Counted from the first letter of the stretch, positions 11,053 through 21,555 are shown. The stretch is 64,000 nt of DNA from Limnomonas spitsbergensis (GCA_037349105.1 JAYJMM010000116.1:1550001-1614000), one strand, 5' to 3'. The notes: generated from the letters alone by a model not told the origin. A program made the numbers and translations.

Positions 11053-12120
11053 ATTGGACTGCATCCTCCCATTTTAGACTGGGACGACATCTGAAGCGAC
11101 TCTGGGCCATAAAATCTTAATGGCACATAAAATCATAACCATCAATAATGCAAAATAACCCATGCACTGCCTTGTTAATTCAACAAGATGGACGTGTTTT
11201 GTGAATATACTAAGCTGCACGAGGGTACTGAGCAGGAGTTTAACTGCATGAGGCCTCATGGATTGCCTAAAGTCTTGGCTGCTCACTGCCGCTGTTGGCA
11301 TCGGTGGGCGTCCAGACGTAGCACGATACGTGGGGCGTCCATGGTAGCACGATACGGTGGGCGTAGTATACAGGTAGCTTGAAGCCAAGGCTGGAGAATC
11401 TTGACTGCCAGCAGATGAAGTTGATGGTCTTTGCCCATAGTGGTTTGGGACACCTTAGCTCATGTTTACATCGAAACTGCTGGTGGACCCCTCATGTCTG
11501 CTAGGTTAAAGAGGTTATGGTTGCGGCAATGCTGGTTCAACGTCTTAGTTGCACATGTCGACATTCAGGTGCCTTGCAACTGCTCGGCTGTATCATTATT
11601 TGAAGGGTGGTTGGCTGCTGCTTAACGGCTTCTTTTGCTCCTCTGGTGAAATTGGAGAATTGCGCATGGCAAGACTAACCAGGTGAAACCGATAAGTTTG
11701 GTCAATCATTGTAACTGACGCGTACGTTATTCAAGTGTCTACTTTAGGAAGTTATGTACTTGCCATGAAATAAGACAATGTTTGGTACCGGTGCTAGTTG
11801 GTCCAGGCTAGTTGGGTCCAGGCTAGTTGTTGGCAGCCTCCCCAAGTCATGAGAAGTAAACCTACCGGTATTGATCTGCCCTGATGTCCAATGTTGTTGT
11901 TAATTTGTAGAAGCCCATTGTCAAACATTGCTGTACATTTGTAGCAGCCAGTTGCTAAGGCCGAATGGCCATTGGACCTGGCTTTTGCTAGTATCCTACG
12001 AACCCTACAGGATCTTGGATTTGTTTCTTGTAGGCAACTTTGGAATCCTTATAGAAATTGACATGTTTCACAACAGGCTCTGACCTGGGCACTGACTGAG
12101 GTGCTTATTAACGTCTCTGA
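11053..12120. other. Intergenic, no supported gene
   Basis: No domain or exon chain is visible. A short motif (TGGTAGCACGATACG) occurs twice near 11316-11360 and resembles ones near 9034 and 15360. GGTCCAGGCTAGTTG is tandemly repeated near 11800. Confidence 0.45.
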
Positions 12121-12149
12121 TCCTAGCCTTATTGTTCGCTATTTTCGTC

Positions 12150-12565
12150 GGAAAAAGTGCACGTGGGGGACATTGGTGTGGCGCCGGCCACCGTGGCCCG
12201 CCCCAATGGGAATTGGCCAAACCCAGTGGGTATCCCCACCGTGGGGATACATGTCGTAGGGATCCGTCATGGGTTGGCATTAGTGGGGCATGTCTGATGG
12301 GATACTCCCACGGTGGGTCCCAGTGAGAGGATTCCCCCACACTGGGCTTTCGCGATGGGCGGTACCACTCATGGTCCCATATCGTGGGGATCCCCACATG
12401 GGGGCGGGGGACCCACAGTGGGGCATCAGCGATAAGCTGACCCACGGTCGTCTGACTATCACGGGGATCCCCACATGGGGGGACCCACAGTGGGAACTCC
12501 GGGATGGTTACACTCACGCTACATGACCACACCATGGTAGACCCATCATTTCATAGCGTGGCTTA
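12150..12565. repeat. Cluster of short palindromes of the CCCCAC-GTGGGG type
   Basis: At least ten near-perfect palindromes occur in about 400 bases. Examples are ATCCCCACCGTGGGGAT near 12231, GTGGGGATCCCCAC near 12384, CCCACAGTGGGG near 12413 and CCCACCGTGGG near 12568. They are spaced irregularly by 20-50 bases and surrounded by ordinary sequence. Not coding. Confidence 0.8.
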
Positions 12566-12599
12566 CCCACCGTGGGCCAACCAGATCAGGTAAACCCAT

Positions 12600-13790
12600 T
12601 AATGTGCTCTGGGCATGGTAGTCCCACCGTCAGGGTTGATAGGGTTTAGGGGCGGGTTCAGCGGTTACAGGGTTCATGTGCTAGTTCTAGGTTAATCGGG
12701 TTTAGGGACAGCAAAAGCTACTGAAAACTCTTTTGATGCCGCTGCCAATAATCCGTGGGGCCAGACAGGGACAGCAAAGCTACTGAAAGCTCCAAGTTGG
12801 CAGTCGTGCAATTGTGTTTGTCCCAGAGTATCAGCATGGTTGTAGAGCCGTAGGTGATGTTGGCGCGCCCCATGGGCTATCCCAGGGACATCTGTTGTTG
12901 TTACAAAGTTGACTTATTAACCACCCACAGCCTTTTGCGAAAGGGCCAGGCAGAGCGAAGTGGGAGACAACAAGCTACAAGAAGTCAAGAACCAAGCCAT
13001 GACAAAAAACACGGGGGCAAATGAAAGCAGCACAAACTCAGTTAAAACCAGATGCACTATAAAACAAACACAGAAGACAGAATCGGAGACAAGGGGGCAA
13101 CAAACAGGACAACTGAAACAAAATTAGCAGCCAAGGCCAAAAAGAGTGAACCAAGCAACTAGGGATGACGAGGCCATGCATCTGTCAACCTCAATAACTC
13201 ACTGACTCTCTGTTGCCGCACTGGCGACAGTGCCACTTGGCACACGATATGTCGGTGATCGTGCCAAATCTGGTACCATACCCATACAAGCCCCCTTGGG
13301 CCGTACCATATTATTTTTTTCGAACCAGGTAACCTTGATTGCCCTGTGGCATATGCAAAATAATACACGTACTAGGTGCTTAACAACATCCGTATGATAA
13401 TTATAATCATGACACCCTGATTCAAAACATTTGAGACTCACTAGCATTCTTTAAGGGAACTGACAAGCAACATCCGCATGATGATACAGGAATGAACCAG
13501 AATTCGAAGGGATGGTATCTGTTATTTTTCATCCATGATGCATTATCACGAGACACGAGTGAAGCAACTAACATACTGTATAAACAGACCCAAGAAAATA
13601 ATAATTGCAGAAAGAGCCATGCATTTTTATACCGATGCTAGCTGATAGATAGGGGCCCTCACGAATTTGATAGTCATAGAACTACCTAGTTGATAGATCA
13701 GGGGCCATAATGAGCTCGTTTCTCATACTTGTTGCTTGATGAGGGGCTATCACACATTTCTTTGTCAAATGCTTGAATTGAGCTCAGACA
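12600..13790. other. Intergenic, no supported gene
   Basis: No domain is seen in any frame. A-rich sequence dominates 12930-13140. From 13630 to 13750 there are three loose copies of a TTGATAGATCAGGGGCC-like segment, probably in the 3' region of the ankyrin gene on the minus strand. Confidence 0.4.
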
Positions 13791-13792
13791 TG

Positions 13793-14962
13793 CTAGGCAG
13801 CCACATGGTTCTGGAGCAGCTTTAATACAGCAGGGTGAGCAGCAGCTTGGCGCAATGCTTCACCACCCATGCAGTCCGCACGAGGCGCATGTTTTGGCCA
13901 CTCCAATAGCATACGCACCACACGCTCATGGCCTCCCTCAGCTGCATCGCATAACGCTTGGCCACCCATGCAGTTCGCACGAGGCGCATGCTTTCGGCAC
14001 TCTAAAAGCATGCGCACCACATCCTCCTCGCCTTGCCCAGCTGCATTGCACAACGCTTGGCCATCCTGGCAGTCTGCACGAGGTGCATGCGCTGGCCAAT
14101 CCAGGAGCATGCGCACAACTGCCGTATGGCCACATAGAGCTGCCCAGCACAGCACCCGGCCATCCCCACAGTTCGCACGAGGCGCATGCTCCGGCCAATC
14201 CAGAAGAATACGCACCACAGTCTCGTGGCCTTTGCCAGCTGCATTGCACAAAGCCTCGCCATCCTGGCAATCTGCACGTGGTGCATTCTCTGGCCAGTCC
14301 AGAAGCATACGCACCACAGCCTCGCTGCCACCAAATGCTGCGTAACATAATGCCTGGCCATCCTGGCAGTCCGCGGGAGGTGCATGCACTGGCCATTCCA
14401 GCAGCATCCTCACCAGGGCTTGGTTTCCGCAAGTTACAGCAGTGACTAGCGCACTTCCCCCCTGGTAGTCAGCCGTCACAAAGTTCAGCAGCTGCCTCAC
14501 AACTGCGCAGGTGTCCACTGCGGGACTTCGGCATTTGGCCACCCGCATGAGCGCATTTCCGGCGCCGTTGACATCAATGAGGAGATTAGACAAGCGTGTT
14601 GGGCTGTTGCGAACACAGTCTCGCCACTCCCGGCACACGCTCCATGCTCCAAGGGTGGTCCCAGCTGCCTTCCATTTGCCAGAACGGATAAGGATGCTGC
14701 CCAGCAGATCTGCTGTCAGGTCATGGATGCTCGTTTCCACACAATTTTGATCGATGACAGCATTGGACTCGCCGCTTATTGATCGATTCAGATGTGATGT
14801 TTTCAGTGGAGATTGTAATGGCTGGCTAAAGAGAGGCTGGAATACAATGGAGTGGGCAATGCTAACGAAGCGGGTCACAAGTTCATAAATCGTGAAGAAC
14901 ATGCTGATGGGCTGTTTGTGTAGGAAAGAAAATAAAAGAGAGAGCCGCTGCGCAGCATCCAT
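13793..14962 (-). CDS. F-box/ankyrin-repeat protein
   Basis: A single open frame of 389 codons starts at the ATG at 14962 (MDAAQRLSLLF). The frame also extends upstream without an ATG. Residues ~75-120 look like an F-box (HDLTADLLGSILIRSGKW, then SVCREWRDCV). From about residue 165 there are six ankyrin repeats of exactly 33 residues plus a truncated seventh. The repeat signature is DCQDGQALCNAAGKGHE, then VVRMLLDWPEHAPRA. The repeats are very similar to one another, which suggests recent internal duplication or gene conversion. Such proteins are expanded in chlorophyte genomes, as far as I recall. A ubiquitin-ligase adaptor role is inferred from the F-box only. No intron is needed. Confidence 0.72.
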   Translation of the reverse strand: MDAAQRLSLLFSFLHKQPISMFFTIYELVTRFVSIAHSIVFQPLFSQPLQSPLKTSHLNRSISGESNAVIDQNCVETSIHDLTADLLGSILIRSGKWKAAGTTLGAWSVCREWRDCVRNSPTRLSNLLIDVNGAGNALMRVAKCRSPAVDTCAVVRQLLNFVTADYQGGSALVTAVTCGNQALVRMLLEWPVHAPPADCQDGQALCYAAFGGSEAVVRMLLDWPENAPRADCQDGEALCNAAGKGHETVVRILLDWPEHAPRANCGDGRVLCWAALCGHTAVVRMLLDWPAHAPRADCQDGQALCNAAGQGEEDVVRMLLECRKHAPRANCMGGQALCDAAEGGHERVVRMLLEWPKHAPRADCMGGEALRQAAAHPAVLKLLQNHVAA

Positions 14963-15700
14963 GGCGTGGATTTTGGGCACTATAGGTTGACGAGAACGCC
15001 CAAGCCCTGGTCTGAATACCCTCAAAGCAGAAATGAGATCATGGCAGATGGCGGGTCAATCATGACCAAGGTGAGCAGACACAAAGGCGGCGTTTGGACT
15101 GATGAATGTGTTACTAAGACAGCAGGTGACGCAGTTAAACGGGGTGCAGAGACGGGGTGGGAGAGGTTCAGAGCGGCGTCCCCATCCCAGCACGTGCGGC
15201 AGTACGGTTTCAATTTCGGGACTGAACACCTGGGTGAGACCATTAGACCAAGTGTTTAAGAGATGTCTTCTGCGGCAATGAGGCTGAGTTGTTTTACTCT
15301 CATATAATAGATAAATCCCGCAAAATTGACTCTTGATACCATGCATGCCAATGCAATGCTCAACCTGCGCCGTATCGTGTCGTATCATGCCGTATTGAGT
15401 TTCCATGATCTGGAGGAGTGAAGGCACGGGTGGGATACTAGTGAAGGTTAACGTCGATCTCAAGACAATGATCTCTAGCCTCAGTACTTGGGTTTCACTG
15501 AATAACTGTGAGTCTGTGACTGGAATAGGTCGTGTGGGGGCCCATACTGCCATTGTACATCTTCGCAGGGCTTTGGCATGACGCATGAAACTCATATTTA
15601 TATTTACTTATTTAGGAGCCGCTTGCCCCCTTGCAAACACTCTCTCTTTCTTAACAAGGTGCTAAGAAACTCTTCATCATGTTGCTGGTACTGAGGTTTC
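14963..15700. other. Intergenic or 5' region of the ankyrin gene, no supported gene
   Basis: No frame gives a recognisable product. CGTATCGTGTCGTATCATGC near 15370 is a local repeat of a CGTATCRTG motif that also occurs near 9040 and 11325. Confidence 0.4.
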
Positions 15701-15704
15701 GCAG

Positions 15705-16480
15705 GTGGCCTTTGTTGACTTCACAGAGGCCGATGACTGCGTGCCGCAGGGGCAGCTATGGCAGCATCTGCCTGAGCACCTTCACATGCCATCAGGCATG
15801 TTTCATGTTGCGCAAGCGCTCTATTAAATGTAGACCTCACTCTCACACAAGGCCATAAAGGCACTGGCCTTGTGCCTTGCACCAGATATATCAAGCATGG
15901 CTGCCCTCTGAGCTCCCTGATCTGCAGCCTCTACATCTACATAGCGACCTGCCTGGCATTATCGCAGCAAAGTGCCCGGCAGAGGACGTTGTGATGGAGG
16001 TGGGGCGACGACTGAGGTGCCTGCTGTATGGGGATGATCTCTCCCCGCTAGTACCGCTAGCTGGAAGCCTGGCAGGGCTGCAGCGCATGCTTGATGCCCT
16101 GCATTAATATGCGACAGTTTAATTGCTCCACGTCAGCATGAGCGAGACAGAGAATTTATAATTGGGCAGCCGCTTAGGAGCGCAGCGCTGGCGACCGGTC
16201 CAAATGTGCGTGTACGGCCCAGATCGGACATGGCTGAGTCCAGAAATGCAAATTCTTGGGCATCATTCCACACCAGAGCGGCAACATGCAGATGGCCGTG
16301 CAAGGTAAAGAGGCACCTCTGGCTGTCGTGCTGCACCGTGTCCGCCGCATGGCCGCCAAGGTGCGTATGAGGCATCATATGCCTACACGCATCCGGTTGG
16401 CTTCAGTCTATTCAGCACCTGCGGCCAACTACAGTGATGTGGTGTGGGCCACCGGTCATCTCCGGCCTGGTCACTGCCTC
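15705..16480 (+). pseudogene. Remnant of a LINE reverse transcriptase
   Basis: The frame from 15705 reads VAFVDFTEADDCVPQGQLWQ, resembling RT motif A (VDFxKAFDxVP), and stops at 15827. In a different frame, 15877-16107 reads RCLLYGDDLSPLVPLAG then GLQRMLDALH, resembling motif C (YADD) and the region after it. From about 16256 a third segment (VRMRHHMPTRIRLASVYSAP) fits the thumb/connection part of such elements. The frame changes, the stop and D-to-G in YADD show that it is dead. It is unrelated in sequence to the LINE at 22740. Confidence 0.65.
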
Positions 16481-16898
16481 AAGAGCAGGAAGCAGTCAAG
16501 CCTGCCTCTGCATCTGCTCCAGGCCGCGGGGCCACCTGCGTCCTTCACCATCTGGGGAGTCATGAGGGAGCCGCAGATCCAGCCGTTGCAGCCAGTAAGG
16601 ATAGTGGCAGTACGTACTGTTGTACTCCACCTCTATAAGGCAGCGTTACTAGCACCAGCAGCACAGAAGGATTCACTACCCAATCATGGCGGCTGTCATG
16701 GTGGCCATTTGGCCAACATGCAGCTTGCAGTCTGGCAGTGCACTAGAGTCGCTTTAGACAGACCTGGTTGGCCTTTGATGACGTTTCTATTCCCTCTGTC
16801 CTTTTCTGCTGCCCCCCTGTCCCTTGCTCTTGGTAGTTTGCTTTTAGAGCTCCTATCAATGTGAAACAAATATACGTTTCTTCCTTCCAATGCCGCAG

Positions 16899-17109
16899 CG
16901 GGCTTGGCTGCCGGTTGAAATCTGCCTATGGGACTGCCAATTCCAAGTGGTCCATCCCTTACCTGTCATGGGAATCTACTGAAAGTGACCAAGGCTGCAA
17001 GGATGGTGCTGCTGAGTGGGGCTACAGCCGTCGGGCTACAGCTTCAAGAACGGGTACAAGAAAGCAAAGAGCCAAAAATAAAGCGGGACGCCACCATGAT
17101 GACTGCTGA
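16899..17109 (+). pseudogene. Broken copy of the small KWC-PY-SWDP / AAEWGYS exon family
   Basis: After an acceptor-like TGCCGCAG the frame reads RLKSAYGTANSKW, IPYLSWES and GCKDGAAEWGYS, close to the minus-strand exon at 34168-34336. A 14-base insertion that repeats GGGCTACAG disrupts the conserved SFTNGY end by frameshift, so the frame runs on to a stop near 17109. The similarity continues past the coding part (GCGGGACGCCACCATGATGA and onward to about 17185). Confidence 0.6.
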
Positions 17110-17499
17110 GCAGACTGAGGCGAGTGTGTGTGGGTGGTAATCAAAGTGCTGTGTCAGTAGTTCTGGCGGCTGAATTAATGAATAATTGCTTGCCTACCTT
17201 TTGTAACCTCCACTCTTATATTATACTGGTGTATGTATTTACATGTCTCTTCAAAGGTCCAAGGATCAGCTTCTACTTCTAAATGCCTGCCACAGGAATG
17301 AAACGTTTGTTACACTTGACATTATATGAAGAAGGCATGTCCTACTATCTACATGGAGGTGACCCCAAGCATGGTATTTCGAGTTAAGTTTTTTTACCCT
17401 ACCCCCGAATCATTAGCAAAAGCCAGCCCGGAACTACTTTCTATCATCTGACGTGGGGCATTCATTCGTAGACTTAACATCTTATTCATAAACATGCAT

Positions 17500-17660
17500 G
17501 ATAAACATGCGTGCCTGCTTCGCCCTTGATCCAGTATGTCTTGGCCAACAGACTTGGAGATCTGTATTTTGGCATGTGCAGGCCAAGAGCCATTGGAGTC
17601 TGAGATGCAAGACCTCGGATCAGCAGGGTCAGACGCGCCAGATGTGACAGGTGAGAAATT
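17500..17660 (+). repeat. Dispersed repeat R3, copy 2
   Basis: CTTGATCCAGTATGTCTTGG, then CTGTATTTTGGCATGTGCAG, ending GATGTGACAGGTGAGAA. It is about 75-80% alike to copy 3 by eye. Confidence 0.6.
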
Positions 17661-18017
17661 AAAGCAGATCATTTAAAGCAACACCGCGCTTCAGGTACAT
17701 AAATAAAAATTGCCGCTGACACTCTGCGCAGTGGCAATTTTTGGATTAATATTATCACGCATCCAAGTCCACGCACCCCAATCATTTATTAATTTTGAGC
17801 GAAGTCTACCGCTTTTTACGGTATTATACTGAAAAAGACACTGCTGGTGGGAGGTAGGATATCCATGTGCCTGCCTCTGGCTACTGCCTGCTTATACCAT
17901 GCTGGGCTAAGTAACTTTGGTCATCAGGTGACATTTGACTTGTGTGTGTACATTTGGTGGCCATGCGATTATCAGACTGCCAGTCTTTGCGGGAGGCTGT
18001 AATAAAGCCACCATCGT

Positions 18018-18095
18018 CAGGCCGCCCCTCGGTCTAATTGGGATCAGACCTGAACCGGCCAGCGTCAGGCAGCCTACAGTTGAAGCAGCCAGGCC
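18018..18095 (+). repeat. Dispersed repeat R1, copy 1
   Basis: CTAATTGGGATCAGACCTGA-ACCGGCC core. The R1 consensus is CCAATTGGGATCAAACCTTG followed by ACCGGCCTGC and, in several copies, a CAGGCAGCAGGG end. Confidence 0.55.
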
Positions 18096-18304
18096 ATGCA
18101 TGAGGCCTTCGGCTCAAGGCCGATATTTTGCCTAAGTGCAGCTGAAAAGTTGCTGAGTTGTAGAAAATGAACTGTTATTAGTTTATTACAGTGGGGACCA
18201 GCCTCTGGCAGAAGCAACTTGCTGAGTCTCGAACTGATGAACGTTCAGGAGAAAGCCATCCCTGGTGTGATTGTCAGCCTAATGAATATCCATTGGGGGG
18301 GGGG

Positions 18305-18445
18305 AGACCACGTGATCCATGTTGTTGTGTCTTTCTTCCTACGACCAGTAACGGCGAGGATGTGGCTTCGGCCCAGGCTGCGCTGTTTCCTTAACTCTCA
18401 CACCTCCCACGTGGTGTATAGCTTTCTTCCTTTCTTTCTTTCTTT
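18305..18445 (+). mobile_element. 5'-truncated LINE 3' end (copy 1)
   Basis: 18351-18420 matches the 3' UTR of the LINE at 22740-33895 (GCGGATGTGGCTTCGGCCCA, GCTGCGCTGTTTCCTTAACT) with its hairpin (18400-18417) and a TTTC-repeat tail. G-runs on both sides (TTGGGGGGG near 18293 and 18445) may be the target-site duplication, but this is weak because they are low complexity. Confidence 0.7.
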
Positions 18446-18817
18446 GGGGGGGTGCATACAACCAGGCAGAGACATGATTTTTTGGATTATTTGTATCTAC
18501 AGTTTGGGGGGGAACTAAAGCCCATGCCCTTTCTCCGCACGCAATGTGCTGTACATATATTGGAATCAGACATGCCAGTATTTTGTGGCGGTGGTCGTGT
18601 GCGCTAGGCGGGTCATACGATGGGCATGCATCAGCTGCAATTAGTACTTCATCTTCGCTTGTTCAGTTTGCAAAGTCTACACGTCATGACAATATGACAT
18701 GCTTATGTAATGGATACAGCCAGAATACCCGCTAGATGCACCTTCGTACCCGGCCCATGCTGCTGATCCCTGAAACCCCAAAAAGCTTTATCTTCAGCCG
18801 CCATGGGAACAGCCGTG

Positions 18818-18937
18818 ATCAACTTTTTTAGTGTCTTTCTTTCTACGGTTGTTGCGGCGTGGATGTGGCTTTGGCCCAGGCTGCGCTGTTTCCTTAACCC
18901 TCACGCCTCCCACGGGGTGTAGATTTATTAATTTATT
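18818..18937 (+). mobile_element. 120-bp LINE 3' end (copy 2) with target-site duplication
   Basis: The insert carries the same 3' module (GGATGTGGCTTTGGCCCAGG, GCTGCGCTGTTTCCTTAACC), the hairpin (903-909 with 914-920 of 18 kb) and an ATTTATT tail. It is flanked by GGGAACAGCCGTG (18805-18817) and GGGAACAGCTGTG (18938-18950). The paralogous block B has one copy of this site, uninterrupted, at 20345-20357. Confidence 0.85.
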
Positions 18938-19489
18938 GGGAACAGCTGTGCCTCTCCACCTGACAGATCTAATGGCAGCGCTGGGTGGGATGGGGATCTG
19001 GCTTTCAGAAAGCATTTTTATTATATAACATGACCTGTTGTGTCCAGCATCTTGTCTCACAGCCCTGGAATGTGAGCATTGCACCTGCGGGTGGCGCAAT
19101 CAAAGCCGAAATAAGCGTATGTATTTATTGTGAGCATACCTGACAATCATGAAGTATCTAGGAGGACCTGCCTCGAGCGCAGCCATTGTGTGCTTAAGGA
19201 AAGCTGGACCTGCCTCAAACGTTCAAATTGTCTCTACACTAAAGGAACAGCAGTACTAATTTCCTGAGTCAGATGGGAACTTATATTCATTCTGGAGAGG
19301 CCAACTCCTGGTGCCGGAGCTTAATATGCAGAGTTAAGCAATTATCATGGCGAGTTGTGTTCACCACCAGTAAAAAGCCCCATGCACACCGGCTCATACC
19401 AAATGATAGCATTGTTAGCAACACTCAGCTAGCCCGGAGCAACTTTGTACCGTTTGCCGTGTTTAATTCCTAGACGTTGCATCTTATTC

Positions 19490-19655
19490 ATTACATGCGT
19501 GCTGCACCCTTGATCCAGTGTGCATTGGCCAACAGACCTTGTGATCTGTATTCTGGCATGTGCAGGCCTAGCAGGCCAGGAGCAATTGGAGTCTAAGGCG
19601 CAAGACCTCAGAGCGGCAGGATCTAACGAGATAGATGAGACAGGTGAGAAGTCAA
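19490..19655 (+). repeat. Dispersed repeat R3, copy 3
   Basis: CCCTTGATCCAGTGTGCATT, then CTGTATTCTGGCATGTGCAG, ending GATGAGACAGGTGAGAA. Part of block B. Confidence 0.6.
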
Positions 19656-19766
19656 ACATGTCAACATGTGTGTATGTCGGACATCTGCATCAAACTATAA
19701 AAGGCACTGCTGGTGTTAGGTAGAGGAATTAGGTGCCTGCTGGCTACTTACCGGTATGTGATTTTC

Positions 19767-19807
19767 AGACATTATAAATAATGTCTGATGAGGCAAATTT
19801 GCCTCAT
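19767..19807. repeat. Two adjacent perfect 20-bp palindromes
   Basis: AGACATTATAAATAATGTCT (19767-19786) and ATGAGGCAAATTTGCCTCAT (19788-19807) are separated by a single base. Each equals its own reverse complement, allowing for the central AA loop of the first. Not coding. Confidence 0.8.
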
Positions 19808-19844
19808 TGGTGTATGGGGGGGTACGAGCCCCCCCCCCCCAAAG

Positions 19845-19935
19845 GTTAATTGGGTCTATTTGAACCCAAGCCTGGACCGGCTAACAGTGCCCAGCAGCTC
19901 TCGGTTCAAGCAGGCCAAGCACGAGGCCTCCGGCC
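19845..19935 (+). repeat. Dispersed repeat R1, copy 2
   Basis: GGTTAATTGGGTCTATTTGA, then CTGGACCGGCTAACAGTG. It is the most diverged R1 copy, and its place within block B matches copy 1 in block A. Confidence 0.45.
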
Positions 19936-20652
19936 AGAAGACGGTTTTTAGCCTTTTGAACTGCAGCTGGAAAGTTGCCGAGTCAGAAAACAGTAACACT
20001 GTCAGTAGAGTGGAGATTTGCCTGTGGACTTGGCAACTTGCTGAGTCAGGAACTGTATACCAGACAGATGTTGTTGAACCTACATTTTTATGGGGGATTT
20101 GTCTGCCCTTTTTCGGCACGGAACATTCGGAATCAGACATTTGATCGTCCGAGGTGGGTCTTGTGCGCTAGGTGGGGCATCCCAACGGCTTGCGTCAGTT
20201 GTGACTTTTTATTCTCATTAGCTTTTTCAGGATGAAATGTCTACAAGTCCTGGCATGCATATTTGATGGATGGGACCAGACATACCTCCCATCCCATGTT
20301 TCAACCCCCCAAAACCCTAAAAATCCTTAATCTCCAGTCCCCATGGGAACAGCCGTGCCTCCCCACCAGACAGATCTAATGGCGCCGGGTGGGACGGGGA
20401 TCATAGAACATGACCTGGTGTACCGTATGGCAGCTTGTTTCACGTGAGCATACCTGCGGGCGGGGCAATCAAAACTGTAAGGTTGTGGGTCGATGAGTTA
20501 ATTCTTTTTTAACAACATGAGCAGAATGTTTTTCTTTTTAATGCCCCGCTTATCAGGCATCATGACTGCCTTCCACCCAAAGTGTTGGCTGAGCACTGTT
20601 CCGATCAGAACCGGAAGCCTGGCTTTTATTTTCAATGCCCCGCCCTGGTATC

Positions 20653-21121
20653 ATGAGCCTCCCGCCTGATGTGCTGTCTGCCATTGTTTCCAAGGTAGAC
20701 GACAAGGCCTCCGTACGGGCGGCCAGCTGCACACTACGCGATGTGGTCAAGTCTACAGTCTGCAACACTCATTTGGGGAAACCCAGTCCTCCAATGGTTC
20801 GCGTCAGATTGCAGATAACCCTACTCAACTTCACTGTTTCCAGTTGAGTTCTTCCACAAGCTTGTGAGCTTGAGAACGCTCTCCATCCACAATGCGGTCT
20901 GCGTGGACCCGACCTCTCTGGCGGCAGCATGCACTGGACTGCGCACACTCTGCTTCAGCAACTGCGGGATAGTCCAGACCACTGATCTCACTCCACTGTC
21001 CACGTGCACCGGACTTCAGACTCTCAGCTTTGCAGCATGTGGTGGAAAGCATGACCTCACGCATCTTGCAGCATGCACTGGACTGCTTTGCCTCAGCTTT
21101 ATCAGCTGTGATCAAGGCTGA
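20653..21121 (+). pseudogene. Truncated F-box/LRR paralogue
   Basis: The ATG at 20653 opens MSLPPDVLSAIVSKVDD, then CTLRDVVKSTV, an F-box like that of the gene at 9.5 kb. The next segment, from about 20850, reads EFFHKLVSLRTLSIHNAVCV and about three LRRs, then stops (TGA at 21119-21121) where the longer paralogue has a dozen more repeats. The two segments lie in different frames. An intron with acceptor TTTCCAG near 20843 could join them, but no clear donor is seen. Judged a truncated, probably dead copy. Confidence 0.6.
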
Positions 21122-21289
21122 TCAAGACTTGCTTGCGTCAGTTGGCATCAAAACCAGACCGGCAGTGTCAGGGCTACTGAACGATCTTGACTGTTTCATG
21201 ATGTGGTTTATGGGACTTGCTAGGCTAGACTCTTAAGGGGCTGGGGAATCTTCGGATGGCCTTTCCTTTCATTTGAGGGTATCATCCTT

Positions 21290-21405
21290 GTTCCCTTACT
21301 TACCTCATGCCTGAAGTTTCCTTTTCTCCCAACCAGGCTGTTGGGCGCCCATGCTACTGCCTAGCCTTTTTGAGCAGGGCCCAGACGTGTAATGTCAGCG
21401 ACTGG
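21290..21405 (+). repeat. Dispersed repeat R2, copy 3
   Basis: CCTGAAGTTTCCTTTTCTCC, then GTTGGGCGCCCATG and TTTTTGAGCAGGGCCCAGAC-GTGTAATGTC. It shows the full R2 order from the leader to the GTGTAATGTC end. Confidence 0.65.
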
Positions 21406-21487
21406 GATTCGCCAGTGCTGGTGGCAGTGTAAATGTTGTAGTTTGAGCCATCTATTCCACATTTTATACATTGTATGAGGGCCGCCG

Positions 21488-21555
21488 GGCGTCCACGACA
21501 TGGCCAATTGGGACCAAACTTTGACCGGCCTGCGGTGTGTGGACTAGGCAGCAGG
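21488..21555 (+). repeat. Dispersed repeat R1, copy 3
   Basis: GGCCAATTGGGACCAAACTT, then TGACCGGCCTGCGG, ending CTAGGCAGCAGGGGC. Confidence 0.6.

Larger units (their letters stand above)
17460..19130 (+). repeat. Diverged segmental duplication, block A
   Basis: A series of collinear matches links this block with 19440-20490. They are R3 (17500-17660 / 19490-19655), an R1 element (18018-18090 / 19845-19935), a GAAAAGTTGCTGAGT / GGAAAGTTGCCGAGTC segment, GAATCAGACAT (near 18562 / 20129), GTGCGCTAGGYGGG, CCATGGGAACAGCCGTG, and CAGATCTAATGGC followed by the upstream-type block. Block A is longer because it took up two LINE 3' ends. Confidence 0.65.
19440..20490 (+). repeat. Diverged segmental duplication, block B
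   Basis: Collinear partner of block A without the LINE inserts. It ends with the GCGGGCGGGGCAATCAAAAC block just upstream of the second F-box/LRR copy. Confidence 0.65.

Noticed and set aside
13855..14445. Plus-strand ORFs over the ankyrin gene
   Set aside because: Antisense shadows of the 33-codon ankyrin repeats.
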